Shown here piece after piece: positions 41,501 through 51,168 of a stretch of DNA of 64,000 nucleotides. The number at the start of each line of letters is the position of its first letter. Position 1 is the first letter of the stretch. The stretch is taken from the NCBI GenBank assembly GCA_045128275.1, contig JBGVRH010000022.1, positions 14,766-78,765 on the forward strand, written 5' to 3'. The notes below the pieces were generated by a model. The model was given only the letters and a program-made list of their open reading frames with translations, made no database searches and was not told the DNA's origin. The translations under genes and the position numbers were made by a program. Source of the stretch: CAMEON01 sp045128275 (lineage in GTDB: Bacteria > Bacillota > Clostridia > Oscillospirales > CAG-272).

Positions 41501-44500
41501 CATCGACGTCAAGTTCTCGGCCATTGAGCAGGCCTTGAAGAACAACACCTCCTACACCGTCACCGTCAAGACCTACATGGACTACGACCGCGACGGCTCC
41601 GAGACCAATGACAATAACGTCTTCACCTTCCCCGTAGTCACCGACTTCCAGGCTCCCGCCATCACCGATTGCGAGTTCTACACCGAGTACGATAAGTCGG
41701 CCAAGAAGACCCGCCTCTTCGCCAAGATGTCGGTCTACGATAACCACTACGCCATGTGTATGCAGCTGGGCTACGTGGCGCTGGAGGAGAGCGGGTACAT
41801 GGTCAAGGCCTTTGACAGGTACATGACCCCCGTCTACTCCGAGGAGAACTCCACCACCACGGTCATCTACGAGCTGACCGACTACGTGGACGAGATCCGC
41901 ATGAACTCCGCCAACGGCAACTGCATCACCGTGGTCACCTACGACTACGCTCTGAACCAGGCCGCCTACGAGATTCCCCTGCCCGACGATTACACCGATT
42001 TCTACTTTACCGAGTCCGAGCTGACCCTGTCTCCCAACGAGATCTACGATCTCAAGCCCCTGGTGTATCCCACCACCGAGTGGCCCGAGCTTCTGGAATA
42101 CTACTCCGCCAACATGGACGTGGCTACTGTTGTGGGCGATAAGCTGGTGGCCATTGCCCCCGGTGTATCCCGCATCGTGGCCCGCGACCCCGTGACCAAG
42201 AAGACCGCCTCCTTCACCCTGACGGTGCGGGGCGAGGGCGACGAGGGTTACGTCCGCTACGATAAGCCCGTGGCTGAGAACTTTATCCTGACGGGCTACC
42301 TCGTAGATAAGGCCTACTACTTCCTCTCCTCCGAGGAGCGGGAGATCGGCATGGACGGCGACGAGATGAAATTCGTGGGGGAGAACTACTCCCTCTCCAT
42401 GTTCCCCTCCGAGTCGGTGACCCTGCGCTACCGTCTGGATGCCTACTTCCCCGAGGACACCAAGGTGGTGTTCGAGTCCTCCAACGAGAACATCGTTACG
42501 GTTGACGAGACGGGAAAGATCACCGCCGTGGCCGAGGGCTTTGCCTCCATCGCCGTCAAGGTGTTCATGGATGACCAGCCCACCTACTTCTCCAAGTCCA
42601 TCAGCATCAGCGTCAAGGATCCCTACGTGACCACAGGCCCCTCTCTGACCCACTACTTCGGTCTGGGCGGCGTGGTCAATATCCCCGCCTCCCTGTCCAT
42701 CACCGAGATCGGACAGTACGCCTTCTCCAACTTCGATTACATCCCCAAGGGCCCCGGCGACGAGATCTCGGAGGATTCTCCCGAGACCACCAAGATCTGG
42801 TTCATCGGTGACGATACCATCGAGGAGGTCATCATCCCCGAGGGTGTCAAGACCATCGGCCCCTACGCCTTCGCCAATCTGACTGCCCTGAAGCGTGTGG
42901 TTCTGCCCTCTACTCTGGAGCGCATCGACCAGGGCGCGTTCTACGGCTGTACTTCTCTGAAGATGGTCGAGGGCCTGGGCAGCGTCAAGTTCATCAACCA
43001 GAACGCCTTTGCAAACTGCGCCCTGGAGGGCTCCATTAAGCTGGACAGCGTGGTGGCTCTGGCTGACTACGCCTTCTTCGGCAATGCCCCCCTGAAGGGT
43101 GTGACCCTCTCTGCCGCTACCCAGTCTGTGGGTGCTTACGCTTTCTCTGGCTGTGAGTCCCTGACCTCGGTGAATATCCCCGCCGAGAAGATCAAGCTGG
43201 GCCGCTATGCCTTCTCGGGCTGTAAGGCTCTGCCCGCCGTTTCCATCAACGCATCCGTTGTGCCCGCAGGGGCCTTCGACGGCTGTGTGGCTCTGGCCTC
43301 CGTGACCCTGGGCAAGGACGTGGCGGTCATCGGTGAGTATGCCTTCCGCGGTACCGCTCTGAACGCCTTCACCGTGGACGCGGGCAACACCGCCTTCGCT
43401 CCCCTGGCCGGGAAGCCTTACTTGCTTAATAAGGAAGGAAACACCCTGGTTCTGGTGGCTCCCGGTGTCAAGGGTACCTTCGAGCTGACCGACTCCAAGG
43501 TGACCGCCATCGGTACGGGCGCCTTCTCGGGCAACAAGCAGCTGACGGCTGTGAATATGCCCCAGGTCACCGAGGTGGGGGCGTACGCCTTCGCGGAATG
43601 CTCCCGCCTGGAGACCGTCAAGCTGGGCAAGCTGACCTCCATCGCCGACCATTCCTTCTACCGCACCGCCATCAAGGAGACTCCCGACCTGTCGGCCGTG
43701 TCCGTGATCGGTGACTACGCCTTCGCCCGCTCCTCCGTCGTGAGCGTGGTCATTCCCGAGGGCGTGACCGTGGGGGCTTCTGCCTTCCGCGAGTGCAAGG
43801 CTCTCCGCAGCGTCAAGATCGGCAGTAACGCCGTGATCGGTGACTCTGCGTTCCGCCTGGACATCGACAGCAACTACGAGGCCACCTTCTACGAGGAGAA
43901 CGATACCCGCTTCTACCATTATATCCTCACCTCTCCCATGAAGGAGCTGGTGATCGGGGACAACGTGCAGATCGGTGACTCCGCCTTCTACGGTGCCTCC
44001 AAGCTGGAGACCGTGACCCTGGGCAAGAATGCCGTCATCGGTGACTTGGCCTTCTACAATACCGCCGAGCTGAAGAGCATCGACCTTTCCGCCGTTCTGT
44101 CGGTGGGTGAGTCCGCCTTCTCGGGCGATATGATCTACCTCTTCTCCAACAGCGCCTTGACCGTCCCCGTCATTGACGACGAGGGTATGTACGTTTACCT
44201 GTACTACGCCGCGGATCTCGGGTCGGTGGATCTCTCCGCCGCCACCTCCATCGGGGAGTCTGCCTTTGCTCATTGTCAGTATCTGACCTCGGTCAAGCTG
44301 GGCAGCAGCATCACCGCCATCCCAGCCCAGGCCTTCTTCTACTGCGAGGCTCTGGCCGACATCGATCTGAAGGGCGTGCAGACCATCGGCACCAATGCCT
44401 TCAACCATACGGCTCTGACTGCCGTCGATCTCTCCGCCGCCGAGGATATCGGCACCTACGCCTTCGTTTACAACGATGGTCTGACCTCCGTGACCCTGAA

Positions 44501-47348
44501 TCCCAACGGCACGATTCTGGGCGAGGGCGCGTTCTCCTACTGCCCCGCCTTGGCCGACGTTGGAAATCTGAACAAGGTCACCTCGGTGGGCGATTACGCC
44601 TTCGCTTATACCGCCATCACCTCGGCCGATCTGGAGTCCGCTACCTATATCGGTACTCACGCCTTCCTCAAGACCGAGATGACCGACTTCACGGTTACCC
44701 TGGGCTCGGCTCTGGCCGATCTGGGTGACAATCCCTTTGCGAACTGCCGTCTGGAGGCCTTCAAGTCCACCGAGACCGAGACCTTCAACGGAAGCGAGTA
44801 CGGCACCGAGACTCTGACCTTCGCCATCAGCGACACCGTCCGTGTCATTGACGGTCACCTCTACCGCGTGGTTCCCACGGGTCTGGAGCTGATCGCCTAC
44901 GCGGGCGACGCGGCTGTGGTCACCGTGGCCGACGGTACCGTCCGCATTGCCGACATGGCCTTCGCGGGGGCTCCCGTCCGTCAGGTGGTGACCCCCTACA
45001 CCCTGGAGGCTGTGGGCCACAAGGCCTTCTTCGGCTGTGAGAAGCTCTCCATGCTGTCCTTCGCTTCCTACGTCGCCCCCGCTCTGGAGGAGGCCTACGA
45101 CAGCGCGCTGTTCGACAGCAAGGATCACATCCCCGCTACCGGTCAGTATTCCTTCACCAACGCCGACGGGGAGGAGATCTTCCATGACGGTCTCGGCATT
45201 GTGCCCTACTTCATGTGGAACGCCGCCGATACCCCCTCCAACGTCTACTACGGTGCCAACTTCGTGGACTACGTGGGTCTCTATGACGGAGACCTGGTCA
45301 TTGTCCGTCCCGTCAACGGCCGCCAGTACGATTCCTTCATCTGGGGTCAGTATTTCTCCACCGTGGTGGATGGCGCCGCCGCCGCTGACGAGGTGACCCT
45401 GGCCGCCATCGCCGCCATCAACGCTCTGCCCGACAAGGTTTCTCTGGCGGACAAGCCCCTGGTCATCGCCGCCCGCGAGGCCTACGACAAGATCTCCACC
45501 ATCGAGCAGCGCGCTCTGGTCACCAACTATTCCAAGCTGGAGCAGGCCGAGAAGCGTATCAAGGACCTGGAGTATCTGGAGAACGGCGACGAGACCGAGA
45601 CCGACACCGAGCAGGTGGAAAACGGCGGATTCCTGTCGGGGATCCCCGCCTCCGCCATCGCCCTGGGCGTGCTGGCACTCCTGTTCCTGATCGCCGCCAT
45701 TGTCTTCGCCTGCCTGTATATCAGCAAGCGCAAGGCTCTGGCCGCCGCCACCGCGAGCGGTGCTGTGGCAGCTCCCGCGGCAGATGCGGATGCCGCTTCC
45801 ACCGAAGCACCTGCCGAGGCTCCTGTCGAGGCTCCCGCAGAGACACCGGCCGAGGAAGCTCCCGTTGTGGCTCCCGTCAAGGCTCCCAAGGCCAAGAAGG
45901 CCCGCAAGAGCCGTCCCAAGACCAATCTGAAATCCTTCGGCAAGTCCCGCGCTCCCATCAACTTCAGCATTCCTCCTGCCGTGACCCTGGCCATCGTCAT
46001 CATCCTGGCTGTGGCCGCCGTGGTGTTCGGCGTGCTGGCCATTGTCAATGGCCTGTCCCTGTGGGATACCCCCTACACCGATATGGATGAGGAGGGCTAC
46101 ACCGTCAGCGTCCGCTTTGATGCCAACGGCGGCTCCTTCGCGGGATCTCCCAACGAGGTCTACATCGTGGACGTCTTCAATCCCGCCGACTACAAGACCG
46201 ATGCCTCGGGCAAGGCCCAGATCGCTCTGATCGCCCCCGATGATCCCATCCGTAAGGACAGCGCCTTCCCCGTGTCCAACACAGGCCACTTCCTGGCGGG
46301 CTGGTACACCGAGCGTACCCTTCGCGTGGACGAGAGCGGCCAGCCTCTGGACGAGTACGGTCAGCCCACCGCCCAGAGCGGCCGTCCCCAGGGCTACACC
46401 TACAGCGGCAAGTGGGATTTCAAGTCTGACCGCCTGGCCGTGGATCCCAACGGCACCAAGGGCTCTTCGGAAAACGAGATCACCCTCTACGCCGCCTGGG
46501 TTCCCTACTTCAACTTCGAGTTCTACGCCGCCCAGGCTGACGGCTCCTTCTCCTTGATCGAGACCAAGCAGCTGGTCACCATCGACCTGCCCGTGTGGAA
46601 TCAGCGCACCGGTAAGCTGGATATGAAGGACTTCCCCTCTGTGGAGGGTATGACCTTTGAGTCCGCTTTCTTGGATGAGGCCATGACCATTCCCGCCGAG
46701 GGCAAGGTCAGCGGTGCTGTGGACTACACCACGGGCACGGTGGAGAGCGACGGCACCATCCGCCTCTACACCACCTGGATGGAGGGCACCTGGTTCCGCA
46801 TCTCCACCCCCAAGCAGTTCTACGACAATGCCCGTCTGGGCGGCAGCTACCTCATCGAGGCCGACCTGGACTTCTCGGGCTTCCTGTGGCCCACGGTCAT
46901 GTCCACGGGTGAGTTCACCGGCTCCATTGTGGGTAACGGTCATACCATCTCCAACGTGACCGTCCTGCAAGGCGACAACTCCAAGATCAACGGCGGTCTC
47001 TTCGGCGTGCTGGGGGCTTCCTCTTCCATCACCGATCTCCGCCTGGAGAATATCAACTTCCGTATCGTGGCGGGCTCCCGTATGCAGGGAACCAACTACG
47101 GCCTGCTGGCAGGTACTGTCCAGGAGGGCGCGGCTCTCACCAACGTGACGATTACGGGTAGCATTGAGATTGGTAAGGACTGCTACCGTCCCGGTGACTA
47201 CAACATCGGCCTGCTCTGCGGAAGCGGCAAGGTCGAGGGCATCGACATGAGCGGCATCACCGTCACGGTCGAGGATCCCGACAACAACACCGCCCGCGTG
47301 GAGGTGAACCCCGAAACCGGCGAGGTCATTCTGACCTTCGCCGCGTGA
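38565..47348 (+). CDS. Giant subtilisin-like (S8) surface protease with LRR_5, two internal membrane helices and C-terminal repeat domains
   Basis: A 2927-residue protein. I prefer ATG 38565 (behind AAGGTAAGG) over ATG 38523, which has almost no leader and no site. After the signal helix (about 13-35), the S8 domain has a full triad: Asp221 in 'AVLDTGLDY', His300-region 'DHGTHVAGI', Ser618 in 'SGTSMATPN'. A PA insert lies at about 490-570. Beta domains and a Big_2-like domain (about 1280-1345) follow, then BspA-type LRR_5 repeats (about 1365-2170). A helix (~2362-2386), a basic Pro/Ala/Lys segment and a second helix (~2470-2495) come next, then an InlB-type repeat and GLUG-like repeats outside. 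It should cleave peptides or host proteins at the surface. It lies 35 bases before the oligopeptide transporter. Confidence 0.9.
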   Translation: MFANSAKQKTTIRVLTVVLAAVMTLSVGAAVIGWLIPDSAVHGGGIHLLDGDLITNKENYYDNSVIYKLPETIKETDEISVIIEVKEKSLLEQYPGASSGMSFGEYALSDEAAAIRGRIAAEKDALLSDFNKADLNYVTGEDYTNVMSGFEILIKAGDFESFVKTVGDRGTTIIGEVYKPEETKSVGTQLVENTVNVYPTGIFNSSGFAYDGTGTVVAVLDTGLDYYHSAFSLANFTADRSKLGLTFDEVAALIGDTRASGMQSNLTASDVYINEKVPFSFDYADGDSDVYPIASDHGTHVAGIIAGRDDTITGVAPNAQLCIMKTFSDVESSARSSWILAALDDCVVIGVDVINMSLGTDCGFSREMDKEAISGVYDRIRAAGISIVAAASNSYNSTYSSEKNGNLGLTSNPDSATVGSPSTYKGALSVASISGVKTPYLLYGETIIYFLESSDRVSEEKNFYDDLLPEGVDEMEIEYITIPGAGRSADYTGIDVKGKIALVARGSTTFEEKANVAQQKGAAGIIIYNNVSGDIKMNVGDTTIAVASIRQDDGELLAAAGKGVLSVKRSQTSGPFMSDFSSWGPTPDLQLKPEITAHGGSILSAVPGQSYDRISGTSMATPNMSGVTALLRQYVKANFPDKADDPVAVTAFVNQLLMSTADIVYNTNGLPYSPRKQGAGLANLVNSAATKAFIQTYDRKTGEIMDKSKIELGDDPARTGVYTLKLAINNFGTSALTYDVSAIVMTEGVSDTKTNQGETTVTEQGYILGGASVVVSDCKGGSLSGSTVTVDGGKVAEITVTITLSDEDKKYMNESFENGMYVEGFVTLTAAEGTVSLNAPYLAFYGDWTEAPILDLDFYQTNKDELDDSIDLLDKTLPDAYATRPVGRVEGDYVSFMGAYYFVQNPADKKIAADRKYISISNQEGAVNAVQYVWAGLLRNVKEAVITVTDDVTGEVVYETVDRDIRKSYSNGATIFPANIDVKFSAIEQALKNNTSYTVTVKTYMDYDRDGSETNDNNVFTFPVVTDFQAPAITDCEFYTEYDKSAKKTRLFAKMSVYDNHYAMCMQLGYVALEESGYMVKAFDRYMTPVYSEENSTTTVIYELTDYVDEIRMNSANGNCITVVTYDYALNQAAYEIPLPDDYTDFYFTESELTLSPNEIYDLKPLVYPTTEWPELLEYYSANMDVATVVGDKLVAIAPGVSRIVARDPVTKKTASFTLTVRGEGDEGYVRYDKPVAENFILTGYLVDKAYYFLSSEEREIGMDGDEMKFVGENYSLSMFPSESVTLRYRLDAYFPEDTKVVFESSNENIVTVDETGKITAVAEGFASIAVKVFMDDQPTYFSKSISISVKDPYVTTGPSLTHYFGLGGVVNIPASLSITEIGQYAFSNFDYIPKGPGDEISEDSPETTKIWFIGDDTIEEVIIPEGVKTIGPYAFANLTALKRVVLPSTLERIDQGAFYGCTSLKMVEGLGSVKFINQNAFANCALEGSIKLDSVVALADYAFFGNAPLKGVTLSAATQSVGAYAFSGCESLTSVNIPAEKIKLGRYAFSGCKALPAVSINASVVPAGAFDGCVALASVTLGKDVAVIGEYAFRGTALNAFTVDAGNTAFAPLAGKPYLLNKEGNTLVLVAPGVKGTFELTDSKVTAIGTGAFSGNKQLTAVNMPQVTEVGAYAFAECSRLETVKLGKLTSIADHSFYRTAIKETPDLSAVSVIGDYAFARSSVVSVVIPEGVTVGASAFRECKALRSVKIGSNAVIGDSAFRLDIDSNYEATFYEENDTRFYHYILTSPMKELVIGDNVQIGDSAFYGASKLETVTLGKNAVIGDLAFYNTAELKSIDLSAVLSVGESAFSGDMIYLFSNSALTVPVIDDEGMYVYLYYAADLGSVDLSAATSIGESAFAHCQYLTSVKLGSSITAIPAQAFFYCEALADIDLKGVQTIGTNAFNHTALTAVDLSAAEDIGTYAFVYNDGLTSVTLNPNGTILGEGAFSYCPALADVGNLNKVTSVGDYAFAYTAITSADLESATYIGTHAFLKTEMTDFTVTLGSALADLGDNPFANCRLEAFKSTETETFNGSEYGTETLTFAISDTVRVIDGHLYRVVPTGLELIAYAGDAAVVTVADGTVRIADMAFAGAPVRQVVTPYTLEAVGHKAFFGCEKLSMLSFASYVAPALEEAYDSALFDSKDHIPATGQYSFTNADGEEIFHDGLGIVPYFMWNAADTPSNVYYGANFVDYVGLYDGDLVIVRPVNGRQYDSFIWGQYFSTVVDGAAAADEVTLAAIAAINALPDKVSLADKPLVIAAREAYDKISTIEQRALVTNYSKLEQAEKRIKDLEYLENGDETETDTEQVENGGFLSGIPASAIALGVLALLFLIAAIVFACLYISKRKALAAATASGAVAAPAADADAASTEAPAEAPVEAPAETPAEEAPVVAPVKAPKAKKARKSRPKTNLKSFGKSRAPINFSIPPAVTLAIVIILAVAAVVFGVLAIVNGLSLWDTPYTDMDEEGYTVSVRFDANGGSFAGSPNEVYIVDVFNPADYKTDASGKAQIALIAPDDPIRKDSAFPVSNTGHFLAGWYTERTLRVDESGQPLDEYGQPTAQSGRPQGYTYSGKWDFKSDRLAVDPNGTKGSSENEITLYAAWVPYFNFEFYAAQADGSFSLIETKQLVTIDLPVWNQRTGKLDMKDFPSVEGMTFESAFLDEAMTIPAEGKVSGAVDYTTGTVESDGTIRLYTTWMEGTWFRISTPKQFYDNARLGGSYLIEADLDFSGFLWPTVMSTGEFTGSIVGNGHTISNVTVLQGDNSKINGGLFGVLGASSSITDLRLENINFRIVAGSRMQGTNYGLLAGTVQEGAALTNVTITGSIEIGKDCYRPGDYNIGLLCGSGKVEGIDMSGITVTVEDPDNNTARVEVNPETGEVILTFAA

Positions 47349-47383
47349 TCGGGCCGCGTATATAATTAGGAGGAAAATAGAAA

Positions 47384-49957
47384 ATGAGTAAGAAAATCCT
47401 TTCGGTCGTGCTGGCCGTTCTGATGTGCCTCAGCACGGTCGCCGTGTTCGCTTCCTGCGGGGGAGGCAAGGGGGGGAGACCCGATGCTCTGGTTATCATG
47501 ACCGAGGAGCTGGACGGCCTCTTCAATCCCTTCTTCTCCACCACCGCCGCCGACGGTACCATCGTCTCCATGACCCAGATCGGTATGCTGGGCACCGACT
47601 ACGTGAACGGTGAGGTCATCGTGGCCTGCGGCGACGAGCACGCCGTGGTGGTCAAGGACTACGACGTGGTCTATGACAGCACCACCGACAATACCGTCTA
47701 CACCTTCGTCATCAAGAACGGCATCACCTTCTCGGATGGCAAGCCCCTCACCATCAACGACGTCCTGTTTAACCTGTACGTGTACCTGGATCCCGTCTAC
47801 ACCGGCTCCTCTACCATGTACTCCACCGACATCCTGGGTCTGAAGGACTACCGCACCCAGACCGTCAGCTCGGGGGACAGCAACACCGACGATCAGATCA
47901 CCCAGCAGGCCGGCGACAGAGCCAAGAACCGCATCAACGAGCTGATCAACCTCTACAAGCAGGTGGGTCAGACCGCTACCCAGGGCACCTACTCCGCCAC
48001 CTACGATCAGATGGTGGCCGCCATCCAGAATCACAGCCTGTCCAGCGGCTACAAGGAGGCGATCTCGGGGGATTTCTCCGAGGTCACCGTGGACAATCTG
48101 CTGGCCGACTACGAGCTGACTCTGAAGTATTTCAAGGAAGAGCTGAACACCGACTACACCTCCGCCAAGGAGGCTTACCTGGAGGAGCCCTACAAGTCCA
48201 CGGGTGAGTTCGACGAGGTCACCTCCTTCATGTACGCCGAGGGCTACGTCACCATCGAGTACGAGAAGGACGAGAACAACAAGGATATCAAGTCCCAGAT
48301 CAAGAAGATCACCCGCAACTACAATGCCGACGTGGTGGTGGACAAGGATTCCGCGATCCAGTACGTCTACGACTCTAAGGTGGAGCAGGAGCTGCACATG
48401 ATCCTCATGTACTGGGCCACCTCCCAGAAGCTCCTGACCGGCTACACCGCCGCCGCCAAGGAGGTCATCCTCCACGCGGGTGTGAAGGACGGCCAGCTGG
48501 CCGTGCCCAACATCGCGGGCATCGTCTCCCTGGGTCACACCACCGACGAGACCGTCGCCTACGCCAAGAACGGCAGCTACACCGTGGCGCACGATCACAA
48601 CCCCGACGGCACGCCCGTGAACCCCGACGAGTACGACGTGCTCCAGATCACGGTCAAGGGCACCGACCCCAAGGCTATCTGGAACTTCGCCTTCTCGGTG
48701 GCTCCCCAGCACTACTACGCCGAGGGCTACACCGTGGATATCCCCAATAACCAATTCGGCGTGGAGTACGCCTCCTACGAGTTCATGACCACCGTCATCC
48801 AGTCTCCTCGGAACGTCAAGGTGCCCATGGGCGCGGGCGCGTACAAGGCGACTGACGCAAACAATGGCGACAACCCCGAGGGTACCGCCTTCTTCAGCAA
48901 CAACGTGGTCTACTTCAAGGCCAACAACAGCTTCCTCATGGGCGCGCCCAAGATCGAGAAGCTCCGCTACCAGGTGGTCTCCTCCTCCAACGCCCTGAAC
49001 GTGCTGGAGAGCGGCTCTGTCCACTTCGTCACCCCCCAGTTCACCCAGAACAACATCGACAAGCTTAACGGCATGGCCGCCAAGGGCATCGAGAAGACCT
49101 CCACCCGTCAGCTGGGCTACGGTTACATCGGTATCAACGCGGGTAAGGTGCCCAACATCAACATTCGTAAGGCCATCATGTGCGCCATGGATACCAGCCT
49201 CGCTCTGTCCTACTACTCCACGGGTACCGCCGAGACCATCTACTGGCCCATGTCCACCGTCTCCTGGGCATACCCCAAGGACGAGAGCGGCAACAACAGC
49301 CGTGACAACCTCCACAGCGACTACATCGCCATCAACTGGAACCGCGAGGATGCCATGGCCTCCATCAAGTCCTTCATGGAGATGGCTGGTGTCTCCGCAG
49401 GAGATCCCGCCCTGTCCATCAAGTTCACCATCGCAGGCTCCAACCTTACCGACCACCCCACCTACCAGACCTTCCAGAACGCCGCCGACCTCCTCAACGA
49501 GTGCGGCTGGGACATCGAGGTGGTGCCCGACACCCAGGCTCTGACCAAGCTGTCCACCGGCTCTCTGGCCGTCTGGGCCGCCGCCTGGGGCTCTACCATC
49601 GACCCCGATATGTACCAGGTCTACCACAAGAACTCCACCGCCACCTCTACCCTGGCCTGGGGCTACCGTGAGATCCTGGCCTCCCCTGCTCTGTACCAGT
49701 ACGAGAATGCCGTGCTGAACGATCTCTCCGCCGTCATCGACGAGGCCCGCGAGACCGACGATCAGGAGATCCGCTCCGAGCTGTACAAGGAGGCCATGGG
49801 CTACGTCCTGGATCTGGCCGTGGAGATGCCCGTCTACCAGCGTGACGTGCTGTACGCCTACAACGCAAACGTCATCAAGTCCTCCTCCCTCCCCGAGGAG
49901 ATCAACCCCTACACCTCCCCCCTGGATAAGATCTGGGAGATCGAGTTCGCTCACTAA
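47384..49957 (+). CDS. oppA: Oligopeptide ABC transporter substrate-binding lipoprotein (SBP_bac_5), enlarged
   Basis: An 857-residue lipoprotein, against ~540 for a normal OppA. Signal with lipobox FASC (Cys25). Family marks are 'ELDGLFNPFFSTTAADG', 'YTFVIKNGITFSDGKPLTINDV' and, late, 'GYGYIGINAGKVPNINIRKAI'. About residues 160-370 are an insertion rich in charged helices (RAKNRINELINLYKQ..., ELTLKYFKEELN) between the two lobes. It binds peptides for import. The gap to oppB carries a palindromic element. It comes directly after the protease gene, so it probably takes up that enzyme's products. Confidence 0.9.
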   Translation: MSKKILSVVLAVLMCLSTVAVFASCGGGKGGRPDALVIMTEELDGLFNPFFSTTAADGTIVSMTQIGMLGTDYVNGEVIVACGDEHAVVVKDYDVVYDSTTDNTVYTFVIKNGITFSDGKPLTINDVLFNLYVYLDPVYTGSSTMYSTDILGLKDYRTQTVSSGDSNTDDQITQQAGDRAKNRINELINLYKQVGQTATQGTYSATYDQMVAAIQNHSLSSGYKEAISGDFSEVTVDNLLADYELTLKYFKEELNTDYTSAKEAYLEEPYKSTGEFDEVTSFMYAEGYVTIEYEKDENNKDIKSQIKKITRNYNADVVVDKDSAIQYVYDSKVEQELHMILMYWATSQKLLTGYTAAAKEVILHAGVKDGQLAVPNIAGIVSLGHTTDETVAYAKNGSYTVAHDHNPDGTPVNPDEYDVLQITVKGTDPKAIWNFAFSVAPQHYYAEGYTVDIPNNQFGVEYASYEFMTTVIQSPRNVKVPMGAGAYKATDANNGDNPEGTAFFSNNVVYFKANNSFLMGAPKIEKLRYQVVSSSNALNVLESGSVHFVTPQFTQNNIDKLNGMAAKGIEKTSTRQLGYGYIGINAGKVPNINIRKAIMCAMDTSLALSYYSTGTAETIYWPMSTVSWAYPKDESGNNSRDNLHSDYIAINWNREDAMASIKSFMEMAGVSAGDPALSIKFTIAGSNLTDHPTYQTFQNAADLLNECGWDIEVVPDTQALTKLSTGSLAVWAAAWGSTIDPDMYQVYHKNSTATSTLAWGYREILASPALYQYENAVLNDLSAVIDEARETDDQEIRSELYKEAMGYVLDLAVEMPVYQRDVLYAYNANVIKSSSLPEEINPYTSPLDKIWEIEFAH

Positions 49958-49963
49958 GAACGA

Positions 49964-50037
49964 GGGGCTCTGCCCCTGCCCCCCGCCAGGGCTCTGCCCT
50001 GGACCCGCCAGAGGGACTTTTGCAAAAGTCCCTCTGG
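49964..50037. repeat. Palindromic element of the TTTTGCAAAAG family between oppA and oppB
   Basis: Three nested palindromes: GGGGctctgCCCC (49964-49976), CCAGGGctctgCCCTGG (49986-50002) and a perfect 30-base palindrome at 50008-50037 with core CTTTTGCAAAAG. It is followed by CCCCCAAACCTTTG, a word also found beside the 33806 copy (inverse). It may terminate or stabilise part of the opp message. Confidence 0.7.
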
Positions 50038-50153
50038 ACTCCCCCAAACCTTTGAAAATAAGGATATGTGACCCGAAGTGCCTGTGAAAGGGTAGGGGAG
50101 CATGAGCTTTGGGGTGTGTACGCTATGACAAATCCATAAGATAAGGTGTCATT

Positions 50154-51146
50154 ATGTTAAAGTATATTTTGAAACGTCTCGGTCTGGCGGTGCTGATCCT
50201 TCTGGGCGTATCTCTCATCATTTACGTCCTGGTCAGAAGTATGCCTGTCAGCTTCATCGAGGGCAAGATCGCTGAGATGAACCAGGGCGGTGCCACCATC
50301 CCCGAGGAGACGGTGGAGAGCATGAAGAAGCTCTACGGTCTGGAGGACGACAGCTTTGTGGGTATCCTCAAGGGCTACGTCAACTGGCTCGGTAAGCTGG
50401 TGCAGTTCGATTTCGGTACCAGCTTCAAGTACGGCGCTCCCGTCATCGACGTCATCCGCGACCACATGGGCGTGTCCTTCGCCATCGCCTTCGTGGCGGT
50501 GATATTGGAGTTCCTCATCGCCATTCCCCTGGGCATTACAGCCGCCACCCACCAGTACACGGCCAGAGACTACGTGGTCACCATCCTGGTCATGATCGGT
50601 ATCTCCCTCCCCGCCTTCTTCTTCGGACAGGTGCTGAAGGATCTGTTCGCCAACAAGCTGGGCTGGTTCCCGCCGTCGGGTATGACCGATGCCTCCCAGT
50701 CCTATACGGGGGTCTACCTGCTCCTGGACTACCTGAAGCATATGTTCATCCCCGTTGTGACGGTGGTCATTCTGTCCATCGGCGGACGCATGAGGATGAC
50801 CCGTACCAATATGCTGGAGGTCATGAGCTCCGACTACATCCGTACCGCCCGCGCCAAGGGGCTTTCGGAGCGGGTCGTGGTCTACAAGCACGCCTTCCGC
50901 AACACCCTGATCCCCCTGGTCACCTCTCTGGCGGGGCTTCTGCCCTCCCTGTTCTCGGGTGCCATCATCACCGAGCAGGTCTTTGACCTCCCCGGTATCG
51001 GTAACGTGGCTTATAAGGCCATGATCGTGGCCGACATTCCCTTCATCATGGGCTACAATATGTTCCTGGCGCTCCTCAGCGTGTTGGGCGTATTGCTGGC
51101 CGATCTGATGTACGCGGTGGTGGATCCCCGCGTCAAGCTCACCTGA
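50154..51146 (+). CDS. oppB: Oligopeptide ABC transporter permease OppB-type
   Basis: A 330-residue inner-membrane permease with six helices. N-terminus 'MLKYILKRLGLAVLILLGVSLIIYVLVR' is typical. The EAA loop is 'DYIRTARAKGLSERVVVYKHAFRNTLIPLVT' (about residues 226-256), the contact with the ATPases. It forms the channel with OppC. Ribosome site AAGGTG. Separated from oppA by ~200 bases including a palindromic element. Confidence 0.93.
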   Translation: MLKYILKRLGLAVLILLGVSLIIYVLVRSMPVSFIEGKIAEMNQGGATIPEETVESMKKLYGLEDDSFVGILKGYVNWLGKLVQFDFGTSFKYGAPVIDVIRDHMGVSFAIAFVAVILEFLIAIPLGITAATHQYTARDYVVTILVMIGISLPAFFFGQVLKDLFANKLGWFPPSGMTDASQSYTGVYLLLDYLKHMFIPVVTVVILSIGGRMRMTRTNMLEVMSSDYIRTARAKGLSERVVVYKHAFRNTLIPLVTSLAGLLPSLFSGAIITEQVFDLPGIGNVAYKAMIVADIPFIMGYNMFLALLSVLGVLLADLMYAVVDPRVKLT

Positions 51147-51168
51147 TACGGCAAGGAGGTTTGATATT

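Noticed and set aside
38532..46970. A 2812-codon open frame antisense to the subtilisin-like gene
   Set aside because: High-GC codon bias of the real gene suppresses stops in this antisense frame. The translation is low-complexity (Gly/Val/His/Asp-rich), has no domain, ribosome site or promoter, and the plus-strand protein has clear domains.
47355..47372. TATAAT-containing sequence before oppA as a separate promoter
   Set aside because: The only candidate -35 (TTCGCC) is poor and lies in the protease stop region; evidence is too weak to call.
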